A stretch of 64,000 nucleotides of DNA from NCBI GenBank assembly GCA_011009095.1, contig VTPC01005581.1, forward strand, positions 1 to 64,000. The letters are read 5' to 3'. Below are positions 60,333 to 64,000 of the stretch, one piece after another (positions within the stretch are counted from its first letter, which is position 1; every line of letters begins with the position of its first letter). Source of the DNA: Ignelater luminosus. Its lineage: Eukaryota > Arthropoda > Insecta > Coleoptera > Elateridae. Made by a program: the position numbers and the translations under genes. A model generated the notes under the pieces. That model worked only from the letters and a program-made list of their open reading frames with translations, was not told the origin of the DNA and did no database searches.

Positions 60333-61673
60333 CACGGTGATCAATTTTAAATAATTAGCTAGACAAAATGTAGAAAATGGAATTTCTCATTTCGAAAAAA
60401 TAATAGTATACGTAGCAAGTTAAAGAGTCAATTGTTAATATACTGTAGATTTAACAGGTCTGGACTGGTCCAATTTGTTGAGACCAACGTTAAAAGTAGA
60501 AGTATTGTATTAACGCACTTGTGCTATTGCAAAGTGTTGTGTCGATGAGCAGCCTTTTGTTTATGTTAATAAAGTTTTGCATGTTTATAGTATTAGTTTG
60601 TTGTTGTAAGTGTAATAAGAACCATTTCTAGTAAGGAAATAACTTTATAAAATAGCATAATACTTAAAGTTTATCGGATAGTATATAAATGGGCTTGCGG
60701 TAGTTAAACAAAAAAATTTTCAAAAAGTTTCACGACAAATTTTATTCTGTTTTGTAGGTTTGAGCTTCTACTTTAAAATCTATAATAAATCTTCACTTAG
60801 TTTTACCAATAATTTCTTCTGTTCTGATTTATTGAATGAATGAGAAATGGGACTCCTTATAGACGTGGTGGTACAAGGAAAGGAAAACACGAACGATGCA
60901 AACACAGAAAAACGTTATCTTGAAGATGTAGAAAAGGTATTAAAAATTATGTGCATAGATAAAACTCTTAGTGTAAGTTCCTCCACAATATTAGACACAA
61001 TATCAAGTGGATATGCTATAAATACGACAAAGTTTAAAAAGTACACGATAAAAACTGCAAAACTCTATATAAAGCTATATCCCTGGTATCCTATGCCAGT
61101 AAGCCTCCACAAGATATTAATACACGGACCAAATGTGTTGGGCCATTTTATGTGTCCAATTGGACAGTTGTCCGAAGACGCTTTCCTGCTTCGCCATAAA
61201 GAGTTTCGGAAGTTTCGTGAACATCACGCCCGGAAGATGTCAAAGTATAATTAACAGCTTTTGCATTTGCTCTTGATATCTTCAGATCCTTTGATTACCA
61301 GCATTCGAACACTACCAAAAAGAAAATGTGGAAGTTTGCCAGAAGAGCTCAGATCTCTCCTTCAGATCCCTGACAAAGCAGTACACTCTGTAGAAGACTC
61401 TGACGATGACCAGGAGAAAGAAAACTTATAAAATGATGAAAAATATCCATTCATTTATTTATTTATGTTTTTTGTGTACTATACTTAATAAAATATAATT
61501 TTTTATTTTTGGTGAATTCTAAGGTTAAATATCTCTTAAAAGTTTGCGTAATGAAAGTTATAAAAGGTAAATTTTGCATTTTGTTTTACTAGAGTGTGCT
61601 TCTGTTACATTCCATACCATAATGCAATGATTATTAATTTTGTCTTCCTAAATGAGCGAAATTGATCACCGTG
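60333..61673 (+). mobile_element. Transib transposon derivative (RAG1-related), 1341 bp
   Basis: The ends CACGGTGATCAATTT are inverted; the first seven bases match the CACGGTG-type heptamer of Transib ends, akin to the V(D)J signal heptamer. They are flanked by a perfect 5-bp GC-rich duplication CTGCG (60328-60332 and 61674-61678), as Transibs produce. The left arm of the surrounding palindrome holds this site once (CGCAG, 59859-59863), a built-in empty site. Only the C-terminal third of the transposase remains. Confidence 0.9.
60847..61431 (+). pseudogene. Transib transposase, C-terminal catalytic part
   Basis: The frame has GKENTNDANTEKRYLED, TISSGYAINTTKFKKYT, LYPWYPMPVSLHKILIHGPN, IGQLSEDAFLLRHKEFRKFR, EHHARKMSKYN, then TAA (61252-61254), and continues in frame with LLISSDPLITSIRTLPKRK to 61431. 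It aligns by eye with the end of vertebrate RAG1 core (HKTLAHVPEI, SEGNESGNKLFRRFRK, ARQSK); the Glu in LSED would be the third catalytic acid (RAG1 E962). The first two catalytic Asp regions are deleted. One internal stop is the only break in this part. A host-domesticated gene is unlikely given intact transposon ends. Confidence 0.85.
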
Positions 61674-61940
61674 CTGCGCCCATCTAGAGACCCGGTGGAA
61701 AATCATGTCGTCTTTACACGATGTACATATGAACTATCAACTATAAACTAACATCATAAGCAAGGTGTTAGAGTTTGCTAAAATTACTCAATAAGAGGTG
61801 GGCCTGTAGTTCCAAAATGGCCAACTGCCCGGGACTCGTATCTGGCCAAATAACTTCTTTTCACCTATACTTTCGACCAACAGAATCGACATGATGTTAG
61901 TAGTTGCTTTGAGCTATTGACATTAGCCTCTTGAATATTA

Positions 61941-63439
61941 TTACTATTTGGTTTGTTTTTCTTTCTAAATTTGAGAAGTATAGGAATTACACATTTTTTC
62001 TGTTTCATTACAATTAATATTTTTGGCGGTGTTGAGATTCTTTGTTGCAACTCAATAGACGGTAAAGTTTGTTACCCTTGGTAATTAATCGAATTAAAGT
62101 GAATAACAAACAAAAATAGTAATAATAAATACTTGGCAAGATTTACCGCTAAAACGCCCCCAAAATAAACCACAATAGTAAGACAAATAATGGAAAATTG
62201 TGAATAGTGAAAAGTATAATGTTTGTCTTATTGCATACAAGCATAAAATTATTCTTGAACAGGGTACACCTCGCATTTGTAAAATCGGTGTTAGTTTTTG
62301 CAGAATAATTAAACTAATTTTTGTCATTCAGTACGATGAAAATGTTTCGAACAGGATGTGACAAAATCCTCTTAGCAGCTATGTATTTGAATTTAAAAAA
62401 ATAGAAATTTTTATTACTCAACTTTATATTTGATTTTGTTTCTGGGAAATTGAAACCGGTTTTTTACAAAACAAAAATAGTACGTTATTTGTTCATATTC
62501 TAGAAAAAAAAACGATTCCTATCCGATAAAAGATAACAATTTGACATTGTAAAAAAACATTAAGAGTGGCGTTTTAACCTTGGATTTACTGTTATCTGTT
62601 TTAAATTGTTAAAGAGTAGGATAAGCCACGGTTTATTTTTGTAAAATTTCGTTTTTCTCCGCTGTTGATACTTCATGTTGTCAGTTTTGTCCTGATTTTA
62701 AAATGTAATTCAAAAATTGTAATTTTGCTGTCTATACAAATGCATAACTGCAATTTATTGTCAAACTTTGAAAACCATAGAAAGAAAGCTATCGAAATTA
62801 TTCTACATCATTATTTTAGTAAAATAATTTTAGCTAATGCAAATTCGGCAACGTAGCCGCGAGGTACTGAAAATTATAACATTAATTTTTGTTTAAGCTC
62901 TACAAATTTTGAAAGCGGTCAATAATATACAGGGCGAAATCTGCCAAATTTCCTTGGTTTGCTCCTGTAATACTCCGATATTTATTTTGGTATACACAAT
63001 ACTGTGATTTAATTGTAATATGAAACAATCAACTTTAAGCTCCAGTTTTTTAATGTTAACTCTATTTTTTTTCAGAACATAACCGAAAAATTCCTTGAAA
63101 GTTCTTATAGGAGCGTATGCAGTTAAGTTCGTTTTAGTTCTTTTGGATCGTACATTAAATAAAAAACGGTTTATCGCAGTTACATGTTATGCACAACGGA
63201 AGTACATAAGTGATTTTCGAAAGTTTTTTTCTGGAGTAAATATCAGCAAACTTGTTTTAAAACCTGCCAAGAAGCCTAACGATATTTCTTTAGAATATAA
63301 CTATACCTTTATCACTTGAATTAAGTTGATTTAAATTTACAAAATAGAGTAGCGTGTTTTCCCATTAAGTTTCAATATTGCGTAAACAACATCCTTAAAA
63401 GCTATAATTTAAATAGAAATTACAAAACAAATACTATAA
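61941..63439. other. Spacer, nothing firmly recognised
   Basis: A lone transposon-end-like TACAGGGCGAAATCTGCC at about 62931 has no partner. A 74-codon frame at 63095-63319 is unmatched. No gene supported. Confidence 0.35.
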
Positions 63440-63525
63440 TTCTTCTCTGTAAGATATCTCATGCTTGCTCTATAGGATTTAAATCTGGGTATTGAGAAGG
63501 TCATGGTAACACAATGATATTGTAT
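63440..63525 (-). mobile_element. Tc1-like transposase scrap
   Basis: The minus strand reads PSQYPDLNPIEQA*DI, the third catalytic block of Tc1-like transposases (usually PSQSPDLNPIE), with stops on both sides. No ends seen. Confidence 0.6.
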
Positions 63526-64000
63526 TTAATTTATTGAATTTAAAAATATCTCTAAACTTTTCCCATGTGCTTAGTTTTTAAGGTAAATTTTTAAATTTAA
63601 TTATCATTTTATAATTACCGTCTGGGACGCTAAATTGTACTTGCCGACCTTCATATTTAAATATGCTTTTACTGTAAAAAACTAAAACGTAGTAAAATTT
63701 GATTACCATATACATTTATAAATGTTTTACTTTACTCCGCTTAAGAGCGTCATCAAATTCGATCGTTCAAATCTATTCTTTGATATAAAATAAGTCGAAA
63801 AGCTTATAAAATAAACTTACATCCTATTTTTCTTTCTTAATATTTAGTTATAGCCTTTAAAAAGAGACACGTTCAAGCAAGTTTTCTTGTAATAATTTAT
63901 GAGCCATTGAAGATGGCTACAAATGTTAATTTTGATATAGTTTTTGTAATTTGACACTACATCACCATCTTGACATCTTTTAGGTTTTTTGTTCCATATC
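63526..64000 (+). other. Presumed 5' flank of a fifth protease copy
   Basis: 63726-63960 follows 47946-48200 (upstream of gene 4) in order: 'tattttact..', 'gcatcaaattcgatcgttcaaat'-like, 'ataaaatta/cttacatc', 'tttcttgtaataat'. By spacing, a signal-peptide exon is expected roughly 170 bp past the window end. No coding sequence lies in the window part. Confidence 0.5.

Larger units (their letters stand above)
59597..61940. repeat. Long palindromic (foldback) element interrupted by a Transib
   Basis: The left arm, 59597 to about 60016, is an inverted copy of the right arm, which lies in two pieces: about 60166-60332 and 61679-61940. Landmarks in both: ACTACTAACATCATGTCG, GGCCCACCTC, CCACCGGGTCTCTAGATGGG, AATTTAGCATGTG, TTATCAGCCACTTATT. 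A spacer of about 150 bp separates the arms. The right arm is split at CTGCG by the Transib at 60333-61673; removing it restores an arm pair of about 430 bp. Outer borders are approximate and no target duplication was fixed. Confidence 0.82.

Noticed and set aside
60847-61431. Host RAG1-like gene
   Set aside because: Perfect target duplication and Transib ends enclose it, it has an internal stop and lacks two catalytic regions; it is transposon debris.

Overview
The window is nuclear DNA from an insect. The genes have short phase-matched introns, the DNA is AT-rich, and it is packed with mariner, hAT, Harbinger, Transib, Penelope, LINE, SINE and long-inverted-repeat elements. A beetle is plausible from this mixture, but nothing seen proves the order.

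The host content is a tandem cluster of secreted serine proteases, each built as signal peptide, two clip domains, then a trypsin-fold domain. Gene 1 contributes only its last exon (42-361). Gene 2 (9616-13789) is a pseudogene broken by two DNA transposons. Gene 3 (33106-35152) has six exons and looks intact, about 428 aa, with Asp at the specificity position of the S1 pocket. Gene 4 (48392-51022) has the same six exons, about 433 aa, an intact catalytic triad and an altered S1 pocket. The last few hundred bases match the DNA upstream of gene 4, so a fifth copy probably starts just past the window end. Such proteases usually act in haemolymph cascades (prophenoloxidase or Toll activation); that role is inferred from the family.

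The spacers between genes are old duplicates of one another (for example 6480-6790 with 19680-21275, and 7325-7560 with 31970-32320). Where one copy holds an insertion the other often keeps the empty site, which dates several insertions after the duplications.

Layout: 1-9560, gene 1 end, pogo-like MITE, hAT, GC-rich retro-insert, foldback element; 9561-13789, gene 2 with a hAT in exon 5 and a Tc1/mariner-type element in exon 6; 13790-33000, hAT, mariner, SINE, transposon and ribozyme-like remnants, mariner, broken LINE with a nested MITE, solo LTR, two nested Harbinger derivatives; 33000-35475, gene 3; 36166-43525, a nearly full-length minus-strand LINE followed by a Penelope-like element with GIY-YIG; 44932-46224, third mariner; 48328-51177, gene 4 with a foldback MITE in intron 1; 51359-52628, second solo LTR; 53575-55051, a transposon with ~490-bp inverted repeats; 57595-58691, decayed Tc1; 59597-61940, a long palindromic element interrupted by a Transib (RAG1-related) derivative; 63440-64000, Tc1 scrap and the presumed upstream DNA of gene 5.

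The strongest items for a second look are the Transib/RAG1-like insertion with its exact 5-bp duplication, the S1-pocket change in gene 4, the two alternative signal-peptide starts conserved between genes 3 and 4, and three hammerhead-ribozyme-like motifs.
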